NCBI RefSeq assembly: GCF_035938995.1
Contig: NZ_DASZGI010000108.1
Location: 1-29,792, forward strand
Reading direction: 5' to 3'
Length of the DNA stretch: 29,792 bases
DNA from: DASZGI01 sp035938995
GTDB taxonomy: Bacteria > Actinomycetota > Actinomycetes > Streptomycetales > Catenulisporaceae
Positions 23,131 to 29,792 of this stretch are shown in pieces (within the stretch, counting starts at the first letter, position 1; every line of letters starts with the position of its first letter). The notes under the pieces are model-generated. The model was not told where the DNA came from. It ran no database searches and saw only the letters and a program-made list of their open reading frames with translations. The position numbers and the translations under genes were made by a program.

Positions 23131-24141
23131 ATGGTCACCGCCTCCGGTTCCGCCCAGGCCCCCGCGGCCACGCCGTTCCAGCCCGCCGCGCCGCAGCGCA
23201 AACGGGTGCTGCTCGCCGCCCCGCGCGGCTACTGCGCGGGCGTTGACCGCGCGGTCCTGGCCGTGGAGAAGGCCCTCGAGCAGTACGGCGCCCCGGTGTA
23301 CGTGCGCAAGCAGATCGTGCACAACAAGCACGTGGTGCAGACGCTCGAGGAGCGCGGTGCGGTCTTCGTGGAGGAGAACGAGGAGGTGCCCGAGGGCTCG
23401 ATCGTCATCTTCTCCGCCCACGGCGTCGCCCCCGAGGTGCACGAGCAGGCCCGCACGCGTCGGCTGAGGACGATCGACGCGACCTGCCCGCTGGTGACGA
23501 AGGTGCACAAGGAGGCAGTCCGGTTCGCCGACGAGGGCTACGACATCCTGCTGATCGGGCACGAGGGGCACGAGGAGGTCGTCGGCACCACCGGTGAGGC
23601 CCCGGAGCACATCAAGCTGGTGGACGGCCCCGAGGGCGTCGCGGACGTCGAGGTGCGCGACCCGTCCCGGGTGGCCTGGCTGTCGCAGACCACGCTGTCG
23701 GTGGACGAGACCGAGCAGACGGTCGCCAAGCTGCGCGAGCGCTTCCCGCTGCTGATCGACCCGCCGTCGGACGACATCTGCTACGCGACGCAGAACCGGC
23801 AGGTCGCGGTCAAGCGGATCGCCCCCGAGGCGGACCTGGTGATCGTGGTCGGCTCGGCCAACTCGTCCAACTCGGTGCGCCTGGTCGAGGTGGCGCTGGA
23901 GGCTGGCGCGAAGGCGGCGTACCTGGTGGACCGGGCCGAGGAGGTCGATCCCGCCTGGCTCGAGGGCGTGTCGACCGTCGGAGTCACCTCGGGCGCGTCG
24001 GTGCCGGAGGAACTCGTGACCGGCCTGCTGGCCGCGCTGGCCGAGCGCGGCTACACCGACGTCGAGGAAGTGCGCTCGGCGCAGGAGAAGCTGCTGTTCG
24101 CGCTGCCGCACGAGCTTCGCCGCAACCTCAAGGACGACTGA
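23131..24141 (+). CDS. ispH: 4-hydroxy-3-methylbut-2-enyl diphosphate reductase
   Basis: The 336-residue protein is IspH (LytB), the last enzyme of the MEP pathway, reducing HMBPP to isopentenyl and dimethylallyl diphosphate with a [4Fe-4S] cluster. The three cluster Cys are C35 (PRGYCAGVDRA), C119 (DATCPLVTKVH) and C217 (DDICYATQNRQ). Substrate residues include H64 (IVHNKHVV), H97 (SAHGV), H147 and catalytic E149 (GHEGHEEVVGT), and SANSSNS. A 20-residue Ala/Pro-rich N-terminal extension precedes the core. Its product feeds the cis-prenyltransferase encoded at 8187. The gene order xseA / ispH / DUF6542 / ychF is conserved in actinobacteria. Confidence 0.98.
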   Translation: MVTASGSAQAPAATPFQPAAPQRKRVLLAAPRGYCAGVDRAVLAVEKALEQYGAPVYVRKQIVHNKHVVQTLEERGAVFVEENEEVPEGSIVIFSAHGVAPEVHEQARTRRLRTIDATCPLVTKVHKEAVRFADEGYDILLIGHEGHEEVVGTTGEAPEHIKLVDGPEGVADVEVRDPSRVAWLSQTTLSVDETEQTVAKLRERFPLLIDPPSDDICYATQNRQVAVKRIAPEADLVIVVGSANSSNSVRLVEVALEAGAKAAYLVDRAEEVDPAWLEGVSTVGVTSGASVPEELVTGLLAALAERGYTDVEEVRSAQEKLLFALPHELRRNLKDD

Positions 24142-24180
24142 CCCGCGTCGGCTCCCAGCCGCCGGAGAAAATCACCGGCA

Positions 24181-24286
24181 CTCTTCGAAGCTCACCGGGG
24201 CTTGATGGCGGCTGTAGATCGCGCGGCGGGGAGAAAGGCGTTCCCCGCCGCGCGATCTTTCGCCGCCGCCCCGGAAACTCGAAGAG
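24181..24286 (+). repeat. Structured intergenic element, copy 2 (ispH/DUF6542 junction)
   Basis: The outer stem is CTCTTCGA (24181-24188) with TCGAAGAG (24279-24286), then CCGGGGC (24195-24201) with GCCCCGG (24268-24274). The inner stem is a perfect 16 bp (24217-24232 with 24242-24257). The loop GAAAGGCGT contains the same AAAGGCG as copy 1. The internal loop strands TTGATGGCGGCTGTA (24202-24216) and TTTCGCCGCC (24258-24267) match copy 1 closely. It lies between the stop of ispH and the stop of the convergent DUF6542 gene, in the same orientation as copy 1. The GGCG in the apical loop could pair with CGCC in the 3' internal strand to form a pseudoknot. Confidence 0.8.
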
Positions 24287-24289
24287 CCA

Positions 24290-24871
24290 TCATCCGCTGA
24301 ACGGCAGCCGGCGCACCAGCACGATCGCCAGCGCCAGCCCCGTGCCGAGGAACACCGCCCGCGCCTTGACCGCGAGCAGTTCGAGCATCGTCGCGGCGGC
24401 GCCGGTGACCCCCGACCCCAGGTCGTGCGGGGAGAAGAACGCGATCAGGGTTAACCCGAGCGCGAATGCCAGCGGCGGTCCGACCACCGCCGAATACCAG
24501 CCCTGACGGCGCACCTTCACTGCCGCGTACACGCACGCTGCAAGGAACAGCCCGGTGATGGCCCACGCCGCGGTGCCCACGAGCAGCAGGTCGATCAGCC
24601 CCCCGATAATGCAGGCGCCGCCGAGTACGACCGCGACTCCGGCCGTGGTGAGGGGGGCGCCGCCGGTCACGGTCGCGGCCCCGCTGGTATTCGACCGCGC
24701 TCTTTCCCCCTGTGTTCGTTCCCCCAGTGTTGGTTCCCATTGCGCCCGTCCACCAGCGCCATCCCCCTTCTCGCGCCGTCCCGCTCCCTGAGCCGCCGCG
24801 CGTGCCTCCGGCCCCGGCGTCCACAGTTGGGTCTGCGGAGGTCGTTGGCGCTCAGCCCTGTGCTGGCTCAT
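24290..24871 (-). CDS. DUF6542-type membrane protein
   Basis: The 193-residue protein has a hydrophilic N-terminus (about residues 1-70, rich in Gly, Arg and Gln) and four membrane segments (about 74-95, 99-117, 126-145 and 168-187). It matches the actinobacterial DUF6542 proteins encoded next to ispH and ychF; the function is unknown. The ATG at 24871 lies inside a 25-bp palindrome, with TAGCGT 6 nt upstream and no ribosome site, so translation is probably leaderless. It contains a TTA leucine codon (minus strand of 24452-24454), unusual here. A roughly 15-nt tandem repeat near 24709-24740 codes for the GERTQ-GER segment. Confidence 0.82.
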   Translation of the reverse strand: MSQHRAERQRPPQTQLWTPGPEARAAAQGAGRREKGDGAGGRAQWEPTLGERTQGERARSNTSGAATVTGGAPLTTAGVAVVLGGACIIGGLIDLLLVGTAAWAITGLFLAACVYAAVKVRRQGWYSAVVGPPLAFALGLTLIAFFSPHDLGSGVTGAAATMLELLAVKARAVFLGTGLALAIVLVRRLPFSG

Positions 24872-24889
24872 AGCGTCACGCTATGAGCC
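24865..24889. promoter_or_regulatory. 25-bp perfect palindrome over the DUF6542 start
   Basis: GGCTCATAGCGT (24865-24876), one central base, and ACGCTATGAGCC (24878-24889) are exact inverted copies. On the minus strand the sequence contains TAGCGT, 6 nt, then the ATG of the DUF6542 gene. By symmetry the plus strand carries the same TAGCGT-N6-ATG arrangement, opening a 13-codon frame (MSRFGLLAQDTPP, 24883-24924). It may be an operator that blocks transcription start, or a symmetric two-way promoter. Confidence 0.7.
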
Positions 24890-24963
24890 GATTCGGCCTA
24901 CTAGCACAAGACACGCCCCCTTGATCACCCATAAAGGCGACAAGCTGCTTCCGAAGTGGTGCC

Positions 24964-26151
24964 CTACGGCGTTATCCGATCCGTCATCTGGTCAGGCGCG
25001 GAACGCTGCGTCAGTCTCTGCGGGCTGGTCGGCAGCGGCACGACCGAGTCGAGTGCCGCGGGGGAGCGCGGCGCGGTGTCCAGATGGCGCGGCGGCTCGA
25101 GCTGCGCCTCGCCCACCCCGAGATCGCGCAGCCGCCGCGCGGTGACCAGGACCCGCGAGTCGAGCGAGCCGACCGCTTTGTTGTACGCCGCGACCGCACC
25201 GCCGAGCGAGCCGCCGACCCGGTCCAGATGCCCGGCGAGCACGCCGATGCGCTCGTACAGCTCCCGGCCGAGGTCGATGATCGTGCGCGCCTCGGCGGCC
25301 AGCGTGTCCTGCGACCACGCGTACGCGACCGTCCGTAGCAGGGTGATCAGCGTCGTCGGCGACGCCAGCATCACCCGGCGCTCCGCCGCGAACTCCAGCA
25401 GGTTCGGATCGGCCTCCAAGGCGTGCGACAGGAACGCCTCGCCCGGCACGAACAGCACCACGAACTCAGGTGTAGGCGCACCCGCCGAGCTAAGGCGCCG
25501 CCAGTATCCGCGCGAGCCCAACTGCTCGACATGTGCCCTGAGCTGCCGCGCGTGGCCCTTTAGCCGTTCCGCACGCTCCGCGTCGTCTTTGGCTTCCGCC
25601 GCCTCCAAGAAGGCACCGAGCGGCACCTTTGCGTCCACGACCACGTTCTTGTTCCCGGCCAGGTGCACCACGAGGTCCGGCCGCGCCGCACCCTCGTCCC
25701 CGTCGAGCGCGGCGCCTATGACCACCTGCTCGGTGAAGTCGCACCGGTCGACCATCCCCGCCAATTCCACCGCACGCCGCAGGTGCAGCTCCCCCCAGCG
25801 CCCTCGGACCTGAGGCGCGCGCAAGGCGGTCACCAAAGCAGCCGTCTGTCCCCGCAGATCCTCCCCGGCCACCCGGACGTCCTCGATCTGCTGTGCGAGC
25901 GCCGCCTGGGCCGAAGCGCGTCCGCGCTCGATCTCCCGCAGCCGGTCGTCCAGGTGCTGAAGCGACTCCTGGATCGGCCGCCCCACCTGGGCGAACTGCC
26001 GGTCCGCCAGGCCCAGCAGCCGTTCCGTGGACCGGTCCATCGCCTCGGCCGACGGACCGCTGCGCCGCCCGCGCTCCCACAGGACGCCCACCACAAGCCC
26101 TAGGGCCAGCCCGATCAGCAGCATCACCAGCGCACCAGAGTTCACAAGCAT
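24964..26151 (-). CDS. rmuC: RmuC family DNA recombination protein
   Basis: The 395-residue protein has an N-terminal membrane segment (about residues 7-25), a coiled coil (about 45-110) and the RmuC nuclease-like core (GRWGELHLRRAVELAGM at 117-133, RPDLVVHLAGNKNVVVDAKVPL at 157-178, then FVPGEAFLSHALEADPNLLEFA and LASPTTLITLLRTVAYAW). RmuC limits inversions at short inverted repeats in E. coli and has been linked to phage defence; the fold is a restriction-endonuclease-like domain. The ATG at 26151 is chosen because it opens the membrane segment. It is divergent from ychF with only 46 bp between starts, and lies 92 bp upstream of the DUF6542 gene on the same strand. Confidence 0.92.
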   Translation of the reverse strand: MLVNSGALVMLLIGLALGLVVGVLWERGRRSGPSAEAMDRSTERLLGLADRQFAQVGRPIQESLQHLDDRLREIERGRASAQAALAQQIEDVRVAGEDLRGQTAALVTALRAPQVRGRWGELHLRRAVELAGMVDRCDFTEQVVIGAALDGDEGAARPDLVVHLAGNKNVVVDAKVPLGAFLEAAEAKDDAERAERLKGHARQLRAHVEQLGSRGYWRRLSSAGAPTPEFVVLFVPGEAFLSHALEADPNLLEFAAERRVMLASPTTLITLLRTVAYAWSQDTLAAEARTIIDLGRELYERIGVLAGHLDRVGGSLGGAVAAYNKAVGSLDSRVLVTARRLRDLGVGEAQLEPPRHLDTAPRSPAALDSVVPLPTSPQRLTQRSAPDQMTDRITP

Positions 26152-26183
26152 CCATCGTGGGAGTTCGGCGGCCCGCGGACAAC

Positions 26184-26189
26184 TAGACT
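26184..26189 (+). promoter_or_regulatory. -10 box of ychF message
   Basis: TAGACT lies 8 nt before the ychF ATG (26198) with no ribosome site between, so the message is probably leaderless or has a 1-2 nt leader. Confidence 0.4.
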
Positions 26190-26197
26190 TGCCGTCC

Positions 26198-27271
26198 ATG
26201 GGCCTGCAGATCGGAATCGTCGGCCTGCCGAACGTCGGCAAGTCGACCCTCTTCAACGCGCTGACCAAGAACGACGTGCTCGCCGCGAACTACCCGTTCG
26301 CGACCATCGAGCCGAACGTCGGAGTGGTCGGCGTGCCCGACCCGCGCCTGCGGGTCCTGGCCGATCTGTTCAAGTCCGAGCGGGTCGTGCCGGCCACGGT
26401 GTCCTTCGTGGACATCGCCGGCATCGTGCGCGGCGCGTCCGAGGGCGAGGGTCTGGGCAACAAGTTCCTCTCCCACATCCGCGAGGCCGACGCGATCTGC
26501 CAGGTGATCCGGGCGTTCACCGACTCGGACGTGCACCACGTGGACGGCAAGGTCTCCCCGCGCGGCGACCTGGAGACCATCAACACCGAGCTGATCCTGG
26601 CCGACCTGCAGACCGTCGAGCGGGTCCTGCCGCGCCTGCAGAAGGAGGCGCGGATGGCCAAGGACAAGCAGGCCACCGTCGCCGCGATCGAGGAGGCGAA
26701 GAAGGTCCTCGATCAGGGCACCACGGTCTTCGCCGCCGGACTCGACCCGGCCCCGCTGCGCGAGCTGCACCTGCTGACCGCGAAGCCCTTCATCTACGTG
26801 TTCAACGTCGATGAGGAGAAGCTGGCCAACGAGGACGTCAAGGCCGAGCTGCGCGCCCTCGTCGCCCCCGCCGAGGCGCTCTTCCTCGACGCGAAGATCG
26901 AGTCCGAGCTGATCGAGCTGCCCGACGAGGAGGCCCTCGAGCTGCTGCAGTCCATGGGCCAGGAGGAGTCCGGCATCACCCAGCTGGCCCGGGTCGGCTT
27001 CGACACCCTCGGCCTGCAGACGTACCTGACCGCCGGCCCCAAGGAGGCCCGTGCCTGGACGATCCGCAAGGGCGCGACCGCTCCCGAGGCCGCCGGGGTC
27101 ATCCACACCGACTTCCAGCGCGGCTTCATCAAGGCCGAGGTCGTCTCCTACGACGACCTGGTCGCCGCCGGCTCGGTGGCCGAGGCCCGCGCCCGCGGCA
27201 AGGCCCGCATCGAGGGCAAGGACTACGTCATGGCCGACGGCGACGTGGTCGAGTTCCGGTTCAACGTCTGA
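26198..27271 (+). CDS. ychF: Redox-regulated ATPase YchF (Obg-like, EngD)
   Basis: The 357-residue protein is a P-loop protein of the Obg family that prefers ATP. G1 is GLPNVGKS (9-16), G3 is DIAGIVRGASEGEGLGNKFLSHIREAD, and the G4 position has the NVDE form instead of NKxD, the mark of the ATP-specific YchF branch. A coiled-coil insertion (about 130-170) and a C-terminal TGS domain (about 270-355, ending EGKDYVMADGDVVEFRFNV) follow. YchF binds ribosomes and modulates oxidative-stress responses. Length is standard. It is divergent from rmuC. Confidence 0.98.
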   Translation: MGLQIGIVGLPNVGKSTLFNALTKNDVLAANYPFATIEPNVGVVGVPDPRLRVLADLFKSERVVPATVSFVDIAGIVRGASEGEGLGNKFLSHIREADAICQVIRAFTDSDVHHVDGKVSPRGDLETINTELILADLQTVERVLPRLQKEARMAKDKQATVAAIEEAKKVLDQGTTVFAAGLDPAPLRELHLLTAKPFIYVFNVDEEKLANEDVKAELRALVAPAEALFLDAKIESELIELPDEEALELLQSMGQEESGITQLARVGFDTLGLQTYLTAGPKEARAWTIRKGATAPEAAGVIHTDFQRGFIKAEVVSYDDLVAAGSVAEARARGKARIEGKDYVMADGDVVEFRFNV

Positions 27272-27385
27272 CGGGTTAGCTCGGGCCGCCTACCGGGCAA
27301 CCGTTCCGGTGTGGACGGTGATACGGCGCCGAGCGGCACAGCGCTTAGCGGGACGACGCAGGGCGGCCGCGCGGAGCGTGATGCC

Positions 27386-27892
27386 GTGGCGCCGATACGT
27401 GTCGGTGTCACCGGACACATCAATCTGACCCCGGAGACGGCCCGGCTCGTCGCCGTGGAGCTGCGGTCCCTGCTGCGCGGCGTGCGGGATCGAGCGCGGG
27501 CGTCGTCGCGGATGATGGTCGGGATCAGCTGCCTGGCGCCGGGCGCGGACTCGGTCTTCGCCGAGGTTCTGCTGAGCCTCGGCGGCCGGCTCGAGGTCAT
27601 CCTCCCGTCCCCGGACTATGGGCGCTCGCAGCTCGGGCCGGCCGACGCGGTGACCTTCGACCGGCTGCTGCGGCGCGCCGAGTCGGTGCGGACCACCGCG
27701 GAGCCGCGCGCCTCGCGGGCCGCCTATATCGCGGCGAACAACAAGATGCTGGACGCCATCGACCACCTGGTCGCGGTCTGGGACGGCGACGACTCCGCGA
27801 TTCCCGGCGGCACCGCGCACGTCGTGGAGACAGCGCGGGCGCGGTCCATTCCGGTCACCGTCATTTGGCCCAAGGGAGCTCGCCGGTCCTGA
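27386..27892 (+). CDS. SLOG-family nucleotide-binding protein (predicted)
   Basis: The 168-residue protein is a single Rossmann-like domain with the SLOG pattern: GVTGHINLT (7-15), ISCLAPGADSVFAEVLLSLGG (47-67), VILPSPDYGR (71-80), AAYIAANNKMLDAIDHLVAVWDG (112-134), GGTAHVVETARARSIPVTVI (141-160). In SLOG proteins (YpsA, DprA, LOG, TRPM-type) the Gly-rich loops bind nucleotides or their derivatives, and some members process them. The GTG at 27386 is preferred because GGAG (27373-27376) precedes it by 9 nt; a GTG at 27311 in frame would add 25 low-complexity residues. Its 3' end overlaps the convergent RyR-domain gene by 32 bp (27861-27892), suggesting long co-residence. No enzymatic activity is proven. 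Confidence 0.78.
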   Translation: MAPIRVGVTGHINLTPETARLVAVELRSLLRGVRDRARASSRMMVGISCLAPGADSVFAEVLLSLGGRLEVILPSPDYGRSQLGPADAVTFDRLLRRAESVRTTAEPRASRAAYIAANNKMLDAIDHLVAVWDGDDSAIPGGTAHVVETARARSIPVTVIWPKGARRS

Positions 27893-29747
27893 CGCGGCCG
27901 GCGGCGGCTCCCGCCACCGGATCGGCTGGCGGCCGCGGGTGGAGCAGAGCGTCGATCTCGGGGTCGGGATCGCGACCGCCCGGCCCGGTCCGCACGATCA
28001 CCAACCCGGCGTCGGCGAGCATCGCCGGGAAGCCGCGCACGGCTTGCCGGTCCTTCTCCCGCTGCTCCTCGTTGAGCTGGGCCCAGGGGACCAGCCCCGT
28101 ATGCCGTTTCGCCGCCTCGTCCCGCCGCGGACCGTAGACCCACCCGCGGCGCCGCCGCTCCGCCATCCACCGGGCGTGCTCCCGCTCGGCGAGGCGCTCG
28201 ACCTCGTCCCCCTGATACGCGAACTCGGGCTCACCGACCGCCCGCGGAGTGAGCAGGCAGCCGATCTCGTTGAGTTTGCGGCCGACGTCCGCGGCCAGGT
28301 CTCGGTTCGCGTCTCGGTACTCCTCGGGCAGTTCCTCCCAGCGCACCAGCGCCGCGGTGGAACCCGGCTCCGCCCCGGCCTCGAACTGCTCAACCAGGAA
28401 GCGCTGGTGGCAGGCGCGGGCCAGCGTCTCGGTCAGATCCTCGGAGATGAGGCCCGGATCGCAGCCCTCGCCGATCACGTCGACCATGCGCAGCCGCCCG
28501 CCGAGCGCGTCGAGCCGGGCCGCGCCGCTCGGGCCGCCCTTGCCCCGGAAGCCTTCGGCCATGCCCGCCATCCGGTCCAGCCGGACCACGATCGAGCCGA
28601 CCGCCGACCGCAGATACGCCGCCGAGGCGAGTGCCGTCTTGAGCGCCTCCCCCTCGTCCGCCTGGCAGAGGTAGAGCCGGTGCAGGCGGGGCGCCGCCGC
28701 GTCCCGACGCTGCGCCAGGAGCCGGTCGAGCGACTCGGTGCGCGGCTGGATCCGGCACGAACGCCCGAGAAAGGCGTAACGATCGCGCAGTTCGTTCGCG
28801 ACCTGCGCGGCGTCGTGGCCGATCAGTGTCGCCCGCATCGCCTCCGCCGAAGTGCCGCGCCGGGTCACCCATTGCCGCCCGAACTCGACCACCACCGCGC
28901 GGGCGAACGCGCCGGTCCCGACGACCGCGATCTCGGGCGGCCCCGCGGCGAACGCCCCGTCGTCGCGCCCGACCACGGTCCGCGCGGCCAGCTCGTCCGG
29001 GGTGAAGAAATCCAGGTACGGCGCCCCGGACGCGCTCGCGCTCCACTGCCTGGCCTTGAGCGCCGCGCACAGGTCGAGATCCGGGACCAGCGCGTAGAGC
29101 CGATCCGGGCGGCCCTGCGCCGACCGGATCCGCTCGACGGCGTTGACGATCATCGCGTTGTCCTCGCTGCGTTCCAGACAGGCGTAGACACACGAGGCGC
29201 GCTGTACCGCCGCGTTGAGCAGCGTGCGCCGCTCGGCAGGGTCGCCCGCCACCACGTCGAGGCTGTCCCGGCGTCCCAGCGATGGTTCGATGGTGATCAC
29301 CCGGGTGCCGGCCGCGCGCAGCCGGTCGGCCAGCGTGTCCGCCGCGCGGGTCGTGCCGCAGACGACGGCGTGCCCGCGCGCGCGGCGCTGACGGACCAGC
29401 CGGAGCCGCCCGGCGGCCAGCGCGATGCCCAGCTCCGTCAGCGGATAGAGCAGGATCGTCGGCGCGCCGAACCGGCCCACCTCGAGCGGCAGCGTCATCG
29501 GCCCCGGCTCTTGCTGGTTCAGCGGCGGAGACTGGCCGAAGATGAGCTGGATGTCGTAGAACACCAGATCCGAGCGGGAACCGCTGAGCGGCGCGATGTT
29601 CTGCGGTTTGGCCGGATCGTGGCCGTTCACGAAGGCGCGCAGGCCGACGTAACCGAGCACGAGGCTCACCGCCCCGAACACGCCGAACAGGATCCGCACA
29701 CCGATCAGGAAACGCTTCGTCAGGTTCTCACGATGCGACTGCGTCAC
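27861..29747 (-). CDS. Two-TM protein with two TrkA-N-like Rossmann domains and a RyR domain
   Basis: The 628-residue protein has membrane segments at about 13-38 and 92-113, flanking an outside loop with YDIQLIFG and LPLEVGRFGAP. It then has a Rossmann domain (about 124-225; HAVVCGTTRAADTLADRLRAAG, acidic E154 after strand 2), a second one (about 272-400; IAVVGTGAFARAVVVEFG) and a C-terminal RyR (ryanodine-receptor repeat) domain (about 445-585; FLVEQFEAG, EREHARWMAERRRRGWVYGPRRDEAAKRHTGLVPWAQLNEEQREKD). The layout is like ligand-gated potassium channels of the TrkA/RCK type, but the outer loop has no clear TVGYG filter. The GTG has GGGAGG 6 nt upstream. RyR domains are predicted ligand sensors in prokaryotes; the ligand is unknown. 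Confidence 0.85.
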   Translation of the reverse strand: MTQSHRENLTKRFLIGVRILFGVFGAVSLVLGYVGLRAFVNGHDPAKPQNIAPLSGSRSDLVFYDIQLIFGQSPPLNQQEPGPMTLPLEVGRFGAPTILLYPLTELGIALAAGRLRLVRQRRARGHAVVCGTTRAADTLADRLRAAGTRVITIEPSLGRRDSLDVVAGDPAERRTLLNAAVQRASCVYACLERSEDNAMIVNAVERIRSAQGRPDRLYALVPDLDLCAALKARQWSASASGAPYLDFFTPDELAARTVVGRDDGAFAAGPPEIAVVGTGAFARAVVVEFGRQWVTRRGTSAEAMRATLIGHDAAQVANELRDRYAFLGRSCRIQPRTESLDRLLAQRRDAAAPRLHRLYLCQADEGEALKTALASAAYLRSAVGSIVVRLDRMAGMAEGFRGKGGPSGAARLDALGGRLRMVDVIGEGCDPGLISEDLTETLARACHQRFLVEQFEAGAEPGSTAALVRWEELPEEYRDANRDLAADVGRKLNEIGCLLTPRAVGEPEFAYQGDEVERLAEREHARWMAERRRRGWVYGPRRDEAAKRHTGLVPWAQLNEEQREKDRQAVRGFPAMLADAGLVIVRTGPGGRDPDPEIDALLHPRPPADPVAGAAAGRVRTGELPWAK

Positions 29748-29792
29748 CGCGGCCCTCCCCCCGCAGTCGGCTTCGTCGCAGTCCTCTTACCC

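Noticed and set aside
1..29792. tRNA or rRNA genes, CRISPR arrays, insertion sequences, prophage or biosynthetic clusters
   Set aside because: No tRNA arm pattern, no regularly spaced repeats, no transposase or integrase motifs and no assembly-line enzymes were seen on either strand.

Overview
The window is chromosomal DNA of a high-GC actinomycete. Third codon positions are almost all G or C, GTG starts are frequent, and many genes lack a Shine-Dalgarno site but carry a TANNNT -10 box 6-8 nt before the start codon. The order YyaL-like / TrhA / Z-isoprenyl transferase / PhoH / fumarase / GlpX / DUF4245 / XseB / XseA / IspH / DUF6542 / YchF is a long-conserved actinobacterial housekeeping block, with the same general order as the Rv1084-Rv1112 region of Mycobacterium tuberculosis and the SCO5040-SCO5060 region of Streptomyces (recalled, not searched). 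A Streptomyces, Catenulispora or Actinospica-type host fits best; the genus cannot be fixed from the sequence alone.

Layout. 1-2950: a translationally coupled signalling set (3' end of a histidine kinase, a stand-alone receiver, a REC-PAS-HK-REC hybrid kinase). 2951-3305: decayed DNA with the tail of a UBP zinc-finger gene. 3306-8948: thioredoxin-fold/YyaL protein, convergent TrhA membrane protein, GTP-dependent PEP carboxykinase, cis-prenyltransferase. 9166-13357: PIN-PhoH ATPase, secreted transglycosylase-like protein, class I Fe-S fumarase. 13.4-19.0 kb: an apparently inserted accessory segment (MFS exporter plus GntR regulator, DUF1707 protein plus thioesterase, and a drug exporter fused to a MarR-like domain). 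19.1-27.3 kb: GlpX, DUF4245, exonuclease VII subunits separated by a GNAT gene, IspH, DUF6542, RmuC, YchF. 27.4-29.7 kb: a SLOG-family nucleotide-binding protein convergent with, and overlapping, a two-TM / double Rossmann / RyR-domain protein.

How it fits together. PckG, GlpX and fumarase are gluconeogenic and TCA steps. IspH and the prenyltransferase supply isoprenoid carriers. XseA/B and RmuC are DNA-processing proteins, and YchF is a ribosome-associated ATPase. Three clear factor-independent terminators follow pckG, phoH and the transglycosylase gene.

Most notable: (i) a ~100-bp structured element present twice (21675-21771 and 24181-24286), in the same orientation, each time between convergent genes, with conserved loop sequences and stems that differ in sequence but stay paired; (ii) the SLOG / RyR-Rossmann membrane pair, which looks like an unstudied ligand-signalling module; (iii) a perfect 12+1+12 palindrome over the start codon of the DUF6542 gene; (iv) a widespread leaderless-promoter signature. 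No tRNA, rRNA, CRISPR array, insertion sequence or biosynthetic cluster is visible.
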